In this document: positions 22,634 to 30,815 of the stretch, piece by piece | How the letters are laid out: every line of letters starts with the position of its first letter | Position numbering within the stretch: the first letter of the stretch is position 1 | Assembly (NCBI GenBank): GCA_002688015.1 | Contig: NZBT01000011.1 | Span: forward strand, 1 to 59,921 | Source of the DNA: Candidatus Pacearchaeota archaeon | GTDB taxonomy: Archaea > Nanobdellota > Nanobdellia > Pacearchaeales > GW2011-AR1 | DNA: 59,921 bases | Reading direction: 5' to 3' | Notes under the pieces: generated by a model | Told to the model about the DNA's origin: nothing | The model's input: the letters and a program-made list of their open reading frames with translations, nothing else | Database searches by the model: none | Translations under genes and position numbers: made by a program

Positions 22634-22960
22634 CTCGCTCGGCGAGACTATCTGTCGCAAAGCGATTTAAGCCAGCCCCTGTCTTTCTACAACAATTTCG
22701 TTTAAGCAAGCGATTGTGCGACAATTTTTAATTTAGCACTCCAGCGGTTAAGCGGAGCTAAAAATCCATTCAATCACAAAGAATATTGTGATGATATTTG
22801 GGCTGAGAATTGCGTCGCCAAAAGGGCAGGGGACGGGGATCAATTTCTTTGAGGGGACGCAGCAACCCCGAGTGTAACGAGAGGCAAAGCATAAGTTTGT
22901 TTAATGTACCTTAAACGCCCTTTTGGTGTTTAATGTCGAGCGCAATCGGCGCTTCGCGCC
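22634..22960 (+). ncRNA. structured intergenic element B (3' of cassette)
   Basis: GC-richer than its surroundings, with many helices: CTCGC-TCG-GCGAG, TCGC-AAA-GCGA, TTTAG/CTAAA plus CTCC/GGAG (22732-22762), and ATCACAA-AGAATA-TTGTGAT. Further helices are CCAAAAGGGC/GCCCTTTTGG (22818-27 with 22917-26), TGCGTC/GACGCA, CGGGG/CCCCG, GTTTAA/TTAAAC and GGCGC-TTC-GCGCC. Some cross each other, so pseudoknots are possible. It shares five ordered sequence blocks with element A, inverted. No coding frame of note is present. It could be a 3' UTR structure, a free ncRNA or the end of a mobile unit. Confidence 0.5.
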
Positions 22961-23788
22961 TCAATTTATTGCAGCTAATGTTCTTTGTTTGCGGGACGGG
23001 AAATTATCAAAGGATGTAATATTATCAAAACCAAATTGAAAATAGGTTTGAACAGGATTTTCTGGTATGGAAAAACCATTCATACGAGAAAAAGTTTTAA
23101 TTTTTCTATAGAATGAATTAGCAATTCTACGAAAATCTCCATCCGAATTTAGAATTCTAACTGGAGTCTCATAAGATAATGCAACTGATTTAGCAAAAAT
23201 TATCGCATCATTTTTATTAGAACTTAAAATTTGACTTTCCCTTTTTTTTGATTTTGGATTAACTAAACATACTCCTGGTAACCTAGAAATGTACAATGCT
23301 GCTTCTTTTAAACCTTCTAAATCATCTGCTCTATCTTCAGGAATATAATCATCAACAGAAACTGAAAAAGATCTTGCTTTAAGCTCTCTTAAAAATCCTG
23401 TCTTTGCTTCAGCAAGCCCAAGCATGTTATCAGATCTTTGCAATAACTCTGCCCTAGTTCCTCCAAAATAGGGATTTCCACTTGTGCAACTAGACCTAAA
23501 TCTATTAGCACCTACCCTTCCAATTTTTCCAGCAAAATCTATAAGTCCTCCACATCCAGTAACAAACTCATCCCATGTTTCAGACGCAATAAAAAAGTTC
23601 TCTGGAAATAATTGATGAGCTTTTGAATAGAAATTTCTTTCCCTGTTTAACCTTAAATCAATAGGAAGGGCGGAGTCAATATATCCAGTTGCCAAATTAG
23701 CTATGAAAGACAAGTCTGTAACTACAAACCCATCAAAATCAAAGGCCTTTTCAATAGCTTCCCTAATAGATTCTTCTATACCCATCAA
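22961..23788 (-). CDS. PIN-like domain protein, 275 aa
   Basis: The N-terminal VVTDLSFIANL and IASETWDEF match the first Asp strand and the Glu helix of PIN nucleases. NDAIIFAKSVALSYETPVRILNSDGDFRRI near residues 192-222 matches the later acidic positions (Asp, then SxDxDF). PIN proteins cut RNA with a Mg-dependent acidic centre. It is longer than toxin-type PIN proteins and has no adjacent antitoxin. The stop codon abuts element B's terminal hairpin. The family assignment is by pattern only. Confidence 0.6.
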   Translation of the reverse strand: MMGIEESIREAIEKAFDFDGFVVTDLSFIANLATGYIDSALPIDLRLNRERNFYSKAHQLFPENFFIASETWDEFVTGCGGLIDFAGKIGRVGANRFRSSCTSGNPYFGGTRAELLQRSDNMLGLAEAKTGFLRELKARSFSVSVDDYIPEDRADDLEGLKEAALYISRLPGVCLVNPKSKKRESQILSSNKNDAIIFAKSVALSYETPVRILNSDGDFRRIANSFYRKIKTFSRMNGFSIPENPVQTYFQFGFDNITSFDNFPSRKQRTLAAIN

Positions 23789-23817
23789 AATTTAGAAATA
23801 TGAAGCTTTTTAAATCT

Positions 23818-25548
23818 TCACATTCCCCAATCATCATCTTTTTTTCTTTTAATCTCAGCAATTTCTTGCAAAACCTTCTTCTCTCCTTCAGAAAGCAATT
23901 CCTTATTCTTTTTGAAGTCACGGAACTGTTTCGCTGAAATATTTGCATACAAATATTTCTTGTCTTTCAATCTACGTTCAAAATTAGTTCCTGGAAGTGA
24001 AACAGCCAGTTCTTTCCCTTCTTCTGCGGAATCCACAGATTCTTTATCCAACTGCAAATCTTTAACTCTTGCAACGGAATCACCAGTTTCATCAATTAGC
24101 TCCGTGTTTTTCACAATTTTTCCATTGGAAACACGAACACCAAACACAGCAGGATTACTATTCCTAAACACATATTGAGGCAAAATCTCAAGCTTACATA
24201 TCGTTGCGAGTCCAAGCATCTTTTCCCTTTCAATTTCTTCCTGCTTTTCCTTTCTCCACTTCTGTAAATCCTCAATTAATTTGTAAACAACTTCATCTCT
24301 AAGAACAACAACTTTCCCCGGGGCTCCCAGGTCTTCATCAACATCAACATTAAATCCAACTATTACAGCATCCAGTTCGTTTATCTCCAAATTTGCCTTC
24401 GCACTAATCATATCTGTTTTTCCAATTGGTCCGATTCCCGCCTTTACAACCTTTACTTGCTCTTGTCTTAACAAAGTCAATAATGCTTCCAAGCTCCCCA
24501 ATGAATCTGCTTTAACAATAATGCCTTGCTTATCTAACTTTATTTCCCCTGAAATTTCCTTCTTGAACTCTTTTTCAATTTCTTTTATGTTTCCCTTCAC
24601 AACTTGGAAAGGCATTCCTGAAAGAACATTTTCTTTGTTTGTCAATTGCAATCTCAATCCTGTAGCAGCACTTGCTTCTTTCTTACTCTTATACCTAAAA
24701 CTTAAGCTCTGTATTTCCTCCAAAGCTCTAACTTTCGTCTCTATAATAGAATCAAATGAAGCAATAGCAATTTCATCCCCTTCAGACAAAGTTCCATCAA
24801 ACAATATAGTTTCAATCTTCTCCCCACTTTTTTCCTTCCTAACTTCTAAAACAACTCCTTTCCCAGTCTCCCCTAATTTCAATCTTTCTTTCAAATACTT
24901 TTCACTTAATCCAGAAAGAACAAACAAAAGTTCTGGAATTCCTTCTTTTGTCTTAGCAGAACAAGGAACAATAGCAACTTTCTTGCTAAAGTCGGAAATC
25001 TCCCAATACAAATCAGATTCAAAACCATGTTCTTGTAAAGCTCCTTGGAAAGTCAATAAACTCTCCTGAAATTCCTGTGAAACATTTATCGCCTGGCTTT
25101 CCACACTTTCTTTCACCGAATCCCTCTTTTGCCATCCGCTAATTGTATCAACCTTGTTTAAAGCAATCAAAAATGGAGTCTTTGAATTCTTCAATATCTG
25201 CAAAACTTCCGCTGTCTGTGGCTTTATTCCTTCTTTAACTGAAACAACCAATATTGCTAAATCTGCTAAGCTCCCTCCCCTTTTCCTTAAATTTGTAAAT
25301 GCAGCGTGCCCAGGAGTATCAATAAACAAAAATCCAGGAATTTCCAATTTGAAACCACTAGATTCAATCAAAGGACTAGCTTTCTTTATCTGTTCTAAAG
25401 GATATTTAGTAAAACTAATCTTCTGAGTTATTCCCCCACTTTCTCCTTCTTGTACCTGTGTGCCCCTAAAACAATCTAATATGCTTGTCTTTCCATGATC
25501 CACATGCCCGGCTACAGTAACTATTGGCTGTCTTATTTTGCTTTCCAT
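23818..25548 (-). CDS. infB: translation initiation factor aIF5B
   Basis: 576 aa, the archaeal length. GTPase motifs: GHVDHGKTS (residues 14-22), DTPGH, NKVD, and SAKT for G5. Domain II (GVVLEVRKEKSGEKIETILFDGTL), domain III (KQGIIVKADSLGSLEALLTLL) and domain IV (LPQYVFRNSNPAVFGVRVSNG) follow. aIF5B promotes subunit joining. No intein is present at the P-loop. The start ATG is followed at once by the G domain, without the eukaryotic N-terminal extension. Confidence 0.96.
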   Translation of the reverse strand: MESKIRQPIVTVAGHVDHGKTSILDCFRGTQVQEGESGGITQKISFTKYPLEQIKKASPLIESSGFKLEIPGFLFIDTPGHAAFTNLRKRGGSLADLAILVVSVKEGIKPQTAEVLQILKNSKTPFLIALNKVDTISGWQKRDSVKESVESQAINVSQEFQESLLTFQGALQEHGFESDLYWEISDFSKKVAIVPCSAKTKEGIPELLFVLSGLSEKYLKERLKLGETGKGVVLEVRKEKSGEKIETILFDGTLSEGDEIAIASFDSIIETKVRALEEIQSLSFRYKSKKEASAATGLRLQLTNKENVLSGMPFQVVKGNIKEIEKEFKKEISGEIKLDKQGIIVKADSLGSLEALLTLLRQEQVKVVKAGIGPIGKTDMISAKANLEINELDAVIVGFNVDVDEDLGAPGKVVVLRDEVVYKLIEDLQKWRKEKQEEIEREKMLGLATICKLEILPQYVFRNSNPAVFGVRVSNGKIVKNTELIDETGDSVARVKDLQLDKESVDSAEEGKELAVSLPGTNFERRLKDKKYLYANISAKQFRDFKKNKELLSEGEKKVLQEIAEIKRKKDDDWGM

Positions 25549-25641
25549 AAAAATCTTAAAGAAAAGTTGTTTTTAAAGCTTCATATTTCAAAATCTGACT
25601 ACTTCAATAATTTTTAAATACTCACTCTATCTCCAAAACAT

Positions 25642-26025
25642 ATGTCTAATAATAATGAAGTAAATGGAATGATAGTACGAAGAGATTCAGGAATCGCTCA
25701 TTTCCTTCCAATTCCTGAAAGAAGAATAAAATATAAGGGGGGAAGAGTATCAATTACGAAACTGCCAATTAATCTAAGATATCTTCAAAAAAGAGATTCA
25801 ACAATAATACAGAGACTTGAAGAAAGTCAAGGAAACAGAATCGAATATTCTCTTCCAAAAGATGAATTTAAACAAGTAGCAAAACAATATGTTAGAGCAT
25901 ACTTTCAAAAACTACGAACATCCAAGAACAAAGAAGAGAGTTCTCTAGCAGATATCGTATTTGAAGATGAAGAAACAAATCCAGATGAGATAGATTATCT
26001 AAGTGATGACGACGAAATAGAGTAA
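25642..26025 (+). CDS. hypothetical protein, 127 aa
   Basis: Basic N-terminal two thirds (ERRIKYKGGRVSITKLPINLRYLQKRD) and a strongly acidic C-terminus (FEDEETNPDEIDYLSDDDEIE). No cysteines, membrane helix or known motif. TATA-like TTTTTAAATAC lies about 25-30 nt upstream of the ATG. Ends abut with the convergent PC4-like gene, with no gap. Confidence 0.6.
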   Translation: MSNNNEVNGMIVRRDSGIAHFLPIPERRIKYKGGRVSITKLPINLRYLQKRDSTIIQRLEESQGNRIEYSLPKDEFKQVAKQYVRAYFQKLRTSKNKEESSLADIVFEDEETNPDEIDYLSDDDEIE

Positions 26026-26367
26026 CTACATAGCTTCTTCTTTTATGTCGTCAGAAGTTGAATCACCTTCATTTGCTCCGGAAGAGTCTCCGCTTTGCCC
26101 TGGAGAGTCCAATTTCTCTTGATTATCACTATCTTCAGGAACTGGAAGATCTTTCATTAAATCATCTTCAGAAATCGAATTAATAGCTTCTTTAAACTTA
26201 GAAAATTGCTCAACAGGAATTCTCGTTCCAGCCTTTGTAAAACCAGTATATCTCTCTCCTTTAACAAACTCTCTTATAGTCAATCCCCTCCTTCCTCCAA
26301 AATCATCAATTCTTATAACGATCTCTGTATCTGCATTCTTCTGAATCTTGTCAATGTCTTTTTCCAT
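26026..26367 (-). CDS. PC4-type ssDNA-binding transcriptional coactivator
   Basis: I use ATG at 26367 (MEKDIDKIQ), 113 aa; the track start is a TTG 9 nt further out. TATA-like TTTATATATAAA lies about 25 nt before that ATG. The PC4 core is EIVIRIDDFGGRRGLTIREFVKGERYTGFTKAGTRIPVEQFSKF. PC4 proteins bind single-stranded or melted DNA as dimers. The C-terminal half is a Ser/Asp/Glu-rich low-complexity tail (SPGQSGDSSGANEGDSTSDD). Confidence 0.85.
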   Translation of the reverse strand: MEKDIDKIQKNADTEIVIRIDDFGGRRGLTIREFVKGERYTGFTKAGTRIPVEQFSKFKEAINSISEDDLMKDLPVPEDSDNQEKLDSPGQSGDSSGANEGDSTSDDIKEEAM

Positions 26368-26428
26368 AAGAAGCAAAAAAGAGATTTATATATAAACCTT
26401 TATGTCCCCTAAAGAGTTATAACCTAAA

Positions 26429-27388
26429 ATGCATAATAAAAAAATCAAAATCGGGCCCCTCCTCCTAAAAAACCCCATTATCTTAGCTCCAATGGTAGAC
26501 GTCACAGACAGCGCTTACAGACAATTATGTATCTCTCAGGGCTGTTCCCTTGTTTTCACACAAATGTTATACACAAGCCAAATAATCAATGAAAACCCTA
26601 AAACAAAGGAACTAATGTCTTTCTCTAAATCTGAAAGACCCATAGGAATTCAGATTACAGGCTCTTCTCTTGAAGAATTCAAAGCCTGTCTCCCCTATCT
26701 AAAACCCTACGATGTCATAGACTTAAACTGTGGTTGCCCCTCTCTAAAAATAACAGGAAATCAAGCTGGATCCTATTTATTAAACAATCCAGATAAAATA
26801 GTAAAGATCATCAAACTCCTCAAAACTGCATTCCCAGAAAAAACAATTACAGCAAAAATCCGTCTTGGTTTCAAAAAAAACAATGTTATGAAAATTGCAA
26901 AGGCAATTGAAAAAGCTGGCGCCGATGCGATAACAATTCATCCTCGTCTGGCAACTCAAGGTTCCTCCGTCCCCGCAGATCATAAATGGACAAAGGCTCT
27001 TGTCACCGCTCTAAAAATCCCAGTTATAGCTAATGGGGATATATTCTCAGGAAAAGATGCTCTCTCTATTCTACAACAAACTGGCTGTTCTGCAGTAATG
27101 ATAGCTCGCGGAGCAATAGGAGATCCTACCCTCTTTTCCCGAATTAATCACTATCTAAAAACCAACTCTGAGCCCAAAAGAAATCAGAAAAAGAACATAA
27201 AGCTTTTCCTTGAATACTTGAAAATATCAAAAAAATATAAAATCTCCGATCTTGCCCGCGTTAAATACATAGGTGTTCAGTTCATAAAAGATTTCAAAGA
27301 CTCCGCAAAGTGCAGAGCAGAATTTTCCAAACTAAAATCAATGAAAGAAATAGAACTATATATCAAAGAATTAATTAAATCCCTTTAA
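26429..27388 (+). CDS. dus: tRNA-dihydrouridine synthase
   Basis: 319 aa FMN-dependent TIM-barrel enzyme that reduces uridines in the tRNA D loop. Seen are LAPMVDVTDSAYR, the catalytic cysteine block LNCGCPSLKITGNQAGSYLL (C103), KIRLGFKKNN, the His of ITIHPRLATQG, and NGDIFSGKDAL and MIARGAIGDP for FMN phosphate. The C-terminal helical tRNA-binding domain is present. Archaeal Dus proteins of this size are typical. There is a 17-nt tail-to-tail overlap with the next gene. Confidence 0.93.
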   Translation: MHNKKIKIGPLLLKNPIILAPMVDVTDSAYRQLCISQGCSLVFTQMLYTSQIINENPKTKELMSFSKSERPIGIQITGSSLEEFKACLPYLKPYDVIDLNCGCPSLKITGNQAGSYLLNNPDKIVKIIKLLKTAFPEKTITAKIRLGFKKNNVMKIAKAIEKAGADAITIHPRLATQGSSVPADHKWTKALVTALKIPVIANGDIFSGKDALSILQQTGCSAVMIARGAIGDPTLFSRINHYLKTNSEPKRNQKKNIKLFLEYLKISKKYKISDLARVKYIGVQFIKDFKDSAKCRAEFSKLKSMKEIELYIKELIKSL

Positions 27389-27826
27389 TATTTCTTCTCC
27401 TTGTGCCTCTGCCACAAAAGCAGGACCAGGGTCATCCAAAGGTGTTTGTGGTCTAGGATCTACATGTGGTCTCATATTTCTATATGGATCACTAACTATG
27501 GAATCAGAATTACCAAAACCAAAATCCTTTGCAGAATCTGTAGGGTCATCTCTAGGATCTGTCGTGTCAGTTAAATAACATTTCCCCCCAGAATCAAATG
27601 ATCTATAAGCTACGTGACCTCTATGAGCCAAAGAATGCTTGGGTTGCCACGCCTTTTTTTTCAAACCTCCTCCACTTCCAGATCTACGAACCTTTCCTCT
27701 GAAAAAAGGACTTCTTCTATAAGCAACAAATCCAGCATTAGAAGTCAAATCAAGAATCTGTGTAGAATAACATCTTAAATCCCCATCCATTCTATCACAA
27801 GTGCGCTCACCGAACACCTTAACCAA
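27371..27826 (-). CDS. hypothetical protein, 151 aa
   Basis: Gly/Ser/Pro/Asp-rich, low-complexity protein with a basic middle (RRSPFFRGKVRRSGSGGGLKKKAWQPKH) and a proline/aspartate-rich C-terminus (NMRPHVDPRPQTPLDDPGP). Probably disordered. Three cysteines near the N-terminus (RTCDRMDGDLRCYS). No family recognised. Its 3' end overlaps dus by 18 nt. Confidence 0.5.
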   Translation of the reverse strand: MVKVFGERTCDRMDGDLRCYSTQILDLTSNAGFVAYRRSPFFRGKVRRSGSGGGLKKKAWQPKHSLAHRGHVAYRSFDSGGKCYLTDTTDPRDDPTDSAKDFGFGNSDSIVSDPYRNMRPHVDPRPQTPLDDPGPAFVAEAQGEEILKGFN

Positions 27827-27915
27827 TGTAAGTCACCAATTTATTAAATAAAAAAGATTATTTAAGCCTTTGCCCTTGTAAAAACAATTAAATAAGCCTC
27901 TAACTTTTATCATTC

Positions 27916-29310
27916 ATGGAAAAAATAAAACTTTACAATACATTAACAAAGAAGAAAGAAAAGTTCAAACCTCTCAAAAAAGGTAATGTGTCCATTTATT
28001 CATGTGGTCCAACAGTATATTGGTTCCAACATATTGGTAATTTAAGGACATACATCTTTACAGACATATTAAGAAAAACCTTTGAATTCAACAATTACAA
28101 AGTAAAACACGTAATAAATGTTACAGATGTTGGACATCTTGTCTCTGATTCTGACACAGGAGAAGATAAAATGGAAAGAGCAGCTAAAAAGGAAAAAAAA
28201 TCTGCAAAACAGATTGCTGATTTCTATTTCTCTTCTTTCTTAGAAGATCTAAAAAAGCTAAACATTTCTATGCCTTCAAAATGGCCAAAAGCAACAGAAC
28301 ACATTAAGGAGCAGATAGACATGATTCAAACTCTAGAAAAGAAAGGATACACTTACAAGACAAGTGATGGAATCTATTTCAATACAAAGAAATTCAAGTC
28401 CTACGGAAAGCTTTCAAATCTTAATATTTCCAAAATAAAGGCAGGCTCAAGAGTTTCTCTCAGAGAGAAGAAGAACACAACAGATTTCGCTCTCTGGAAA
28501 TTCTCTTCTCCAGAAGAAAAAAGACAACAAGAATGGCCTTCTCCTTGGGGTGTGGGCTTTCCCGGATGGCACATTGAATGTTCAGCGATGTCTACAAAAT
28601 ACCTCGGGAAGACGTTTGACATCCACACAGGAGGACAAGAACATATACAAGTTCATCACACAAATGAAATTGCTCAAAGCGAATGTTGCTACGGAAAAAG
28701 ATTCGTAAATTATTGGATGCACACTGCTTGGCTATTATCTCCCTCTGGTCAAAAAGTATCAAAATCTAAAGGCGGCCTTTACACTCTCTCTGAATTAGAA
28801 TCTTTAGGATATAAGGCAGAACATTTTCGATATTTAGCCCTACAAACACATTACAAAAAACCATTGAAATTCTCTCTAGAAAATTTAGATGCTGCTAAAA
28901 CGGCCTTTGAAAGACTAAAAAGCAAAATCATAACATTGAAGGATCAAAAGCACAAAGGCAAAGACAACAGTAAACCTTTTCTCTCAGCCTTCACCTCCGC
29001 TATAAACGAGGATCTAAACATTCCAAAAGCTCTTTCTATCTTTCTACAAGCTCTGGATGATTTCTCTTTCAATCCAAAAGATAAATTAAAACTCCTCAAA
29101 AAGTTTGACTTTGTATTATCATTAGGAATAGAAGATATGAAAGAATCATCTATTTCCCTTTCAAAGAAAGTAAAATCACTTGTCTCTGACAGAGAAGCAT
29201 TGAGAAAAGCAAAAAAATACGCAGAAGCAGACATAATCAGACAAAGAATTTTAGAACAAGGTTATGAAATCGAAGATTCTTCTGAAGGTACTAAACTGTC
29301 TAAGGTTTGA
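27916..29310 (+). CDS. cysS: cysteinyl-tRNA synthetase
   Basis: 464 aa class I synthetase. SCGPTVYWFQHIGNLRTYIF holds the zinc ligand C30 and the HIGN signature (residues 39-42). CSAMSTKYLG and HTGGQEHIQVHHTNEIAQSEC give the other zinc ligands. KVSKSKGG is the KMSKS loop (about 278-284), with Val in place of Met. The C-terminal helical and anticodon region is complete. The last 49 nt overlap the convergent STAS gene. Confidence 0.96.
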   Translation: MEKIKLYNTLTKKKEKFKPLKKGNVSIYSCGPTVYWFQHIGNLRTYIFTDILRKTFEFNNYKVKHVINVTDVGHLVSDSDTGEDKMERAAKKEKKSAKQIADFYFSSFLEDLKKLNISMPSKWPKATEHIKEQIDMIQTLEKKGYTYKTSDGIYFNTKKFKSYGKLSNLNISKIKAGSRVSLREKKNTTDFALWKFSSPEEKRQQEWPSPWGVGFPGWHIECSAMSTKYLGKTFDIHTGGQEHIQVHHTNEIAQSECCYGKRFVNYWMHTAWLLSPSGQKVSKSKGGLYTLSELESLGYKAEHFRYLALQTHYKKPLKFSLENLDAAKTAFERLKSKIITLKDQKHKGKDNSKPFLSAFTSAINEDLNIPKALSIFLQALDDFSFNPKDKLKLLKKFDFVLSLGIEDMKESSISLSKKVKSLVSDREALRKAKKYAEADIIRQRILEQGYEIEDSSEGTKLSKV

Positions 29311-29705
29311 TCTGCTTCTCTATACCTACATTCTCTCGGCTTCTTACAAGCCTTACAAGAAAGAACCCCATACAACTCAGATTTCAAAGCATCATCTAAA
29401 TGATAAAGTTTAGCTATTTCTAACACTGGTTTTCTATTTCCACAGAACATGAATCTCGCACCGAGTCCATCCTTACTTATTCTTTCTCTGATACCTAAAA
29501 CTGCAGAAATTGCTGATGAACCAAAGTAACTAACGTCTTCACCGATCTTAATAACAACTAAATCAGTTCCTCTAACTTTTATGTAATCTAGAGCTTCATG
29601 AAATTGATTTATTGAATCATCTGTTGATCTAATATCCGTAGAAACATCAATAATGTAATGGGCTCCAACATCCCTCACTCTAAATCCTTCTCCAAAATTA
29701 ATCAT
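29262..29705 (-). CDS. STAS-domain protein with C-terminal cysteine cluster
   Basis: I start at ATG 29705 (MINFGEGFRVRDVG), 147 aa; AGAGG precedes it by 5 nt, and the track start is an upstream TTG. The STAS fold is suggested by YIIDVSTDIRSTDDSINQF, VVIKIGEDVSYFGSSAISAVLGIRERI (where anti-anti-sigma proteins have the phospho-Ser loop D-SS-G) and MFCGNRKPVLEIAKLYHLDD. A tail with CKACKKPRECRY may bind zinc. No kinase or sigma-regulation partner is seen, so the role is unknown. Confidence 0.7.
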   Translation of the reverse strand: MINFGEGFRVRDVGAHYIIDVSTDIRSTDDSINQFHEALDYIKVRGTDLVVIKIGEDVSYFGSSAISAVLGIRERISKDGLGARFMFCGNRKPVLEIAKLYHLDDALKSELYGVLSCKACKKPRECRYREADQTLDSLVPSEESSIS

Positions 29706-29762
29706 CTTGCCTCTTTTAACAAACAATTAAATTAACTATATAAATTTTATTAATATTCAAAA

Positions 29763-30080
29763 TTAGTTTCTCTTCTTTCCTTTCCTAACAAATCTTCTGA
29801 AAAAACTAAATTCGGAAAGCAAATTTGGAATTGCCCACAGAATAGCAATAAATCCAATTAAAAATATGTAAATATAATATTCTTCAACTGTGTCTGTCAA
29901 AAATGGCTTTCCCGTAAATGAAAAGTAAATCAAAGCAATTCCAGCATAAGTTAATGCAAAAGCCAAAAACTTTTCAATAATTTCTCTCGGATCATCGATA
30001 ATCTTCTTCTCTATCAGAAGCACAGCTAAATAATAAATAACAAACAGAACTACAATAATAATATAACTTATTCCAGCCAT
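29763..30080 (-). CDS. membrane protein, 105 aa, three helices
   Basis: Three membrane segments (residues about 3-22, 34-57, 65-88), a cytoplasmic loop IEKKIIDDPREIIEK and a basic C-terminus (FFRRFVRKGKKRN). No family recognised. TATA-like GATTTATAAC lies about 20 nt upstream of the ATG. It is probably a single-gene transcript between the STAS gene and tRNA-Ser. Confidence 0.65.
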   Translation of the reverse strand: MAGISYIIIVVLFVIYYLAVLLIEKKIIDDPREIIEKFLAFALTYAGIALIYFSFTGKPFLTDTVEEYYIYIFLIGFIAILWAIPNLLSEFSFFRRFVRKGKKRN

Positions 30081-30122
30081 ACTATTTAGAATAACAAAAG
30101 AGAGTTATAAATCTAATGAAAA

Positions 30123-30205
30123 CGCCCAGAGCAGGATTCGAACCTGCGAATCCGTAAGGAAACATGCTCTCCAAGCATGCGCTTTAACCACTCAGCCATC
30201 TGGGC
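30123..30205 (-). tRNA. tRNA-Ser(GGA)
   Basis: Class II tRNA with a long variable arm. Acceptor GCCCAGA/TCTGGGC with discriminator G, anticodon stem CATGC/GCATG, loop TT-GGA-GA, and T arm GCAGG-TTCGAAT-CCTGC. There is no intron. TATA-like CTTTTTAAGG is about 28 nt upstream on the minus strand. Confidence 0.93.
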
Positions 30206-30299
30206 ATAATTATCAAAGAAATTTACTCCTTAAAAAGCTATTGTAAAATTAATTATCTAATTTAATTCTATTATGAATATTGACTTCTCCAAACTCATT

Positions 30300-30731
30300 T
30301 CAACTTCTCCCAGTAGAATGGAATCCTTTCTCTCCTCTTCCACTTTCATTAAGTTTATCGATCTTCTCAAATTCTGCTTGAAATGAAGGAACAATTAAAC
30401 CTTGAATTATCCTATCTCCTTTCTTTACTTCAAAATCCTCTTCAGTGGTATTATGGAGAACTACTTTGAATTCTCCCCTATAATCGGAGTCTATAACTCC
30501 TGCAAACTTTGTTATACCCTTGACTCCAATTCCAGATCTATCCCAAAACTGAACACAATATCCTTTAGGAAGCTCCATATGCACTCCAGTTCCAATCAAA
30601 GCAGTTTCCTTTGGCTTTATCGTCCTATCCTCCACAGAATGCAAATCAAAGCCTGCGGCTTCTTCACTCCCATAAAAAGGCATCTTAGCATCGGAATGAT
30701 TTAAATTAACTTTAACACCTATTTTTTCCAT
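30300..30731 (-). CDS. dut: dUTP diphosphatase (trimeric dUTPase)
   Basis: 143 aa. All five dUTPase motifs are seen: AAGFDLHS (1), WDRSGIGVKG (2), GVIDSDYRGEFKVV (3), KGDRIIQGLIVPS (4) and GRGEKGFHSTGR (5, glycine-rich arm). It hydrolyses dUTP to dUMP and pyrophosphate, keeping uracil out of DNA and feeding thymidylate synthase. The neighbouring divergent gene is thyA, so the two may share control in the 84-nt gap. Confidence 0.95.
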   Translation of the reverse strand: MEKIGVKVNLNHSDAKMPFYGSEEAAGFDLHSVEDRTIKPKETALIGTGVHMELPKGYCVQFWDRSGIGVKGITKFAGVIDSDYRGEFKVVLHNTTEEDFEVKKGDRIIQGLIVPSFQAEFEKIDKLNESGRGEKGFHSTGRS

Positions 30732-30815
30732 AGCCTTCCCTGTCTTTCACAATATAAAACATTTACTATATCAAATCACAACAATCCTTAAAAATTAGTA
30801 TATCATAAAAATCTA

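Noticed and set aside
20259-22960. Elements A/B as RNase P RNA or SRP RNA
   Set aside because: I looked for the universal RNase P blocks (GAGGAAAGTC, ACAGAA...GGCTTA) and the SRP GGAAG/GAGCA tetraloop region and found neither.
24521-25069. 182-codon plus-strand ORF inside aIF5B
   Set aside because: Shadow of a firmly identified gene on the other strand.
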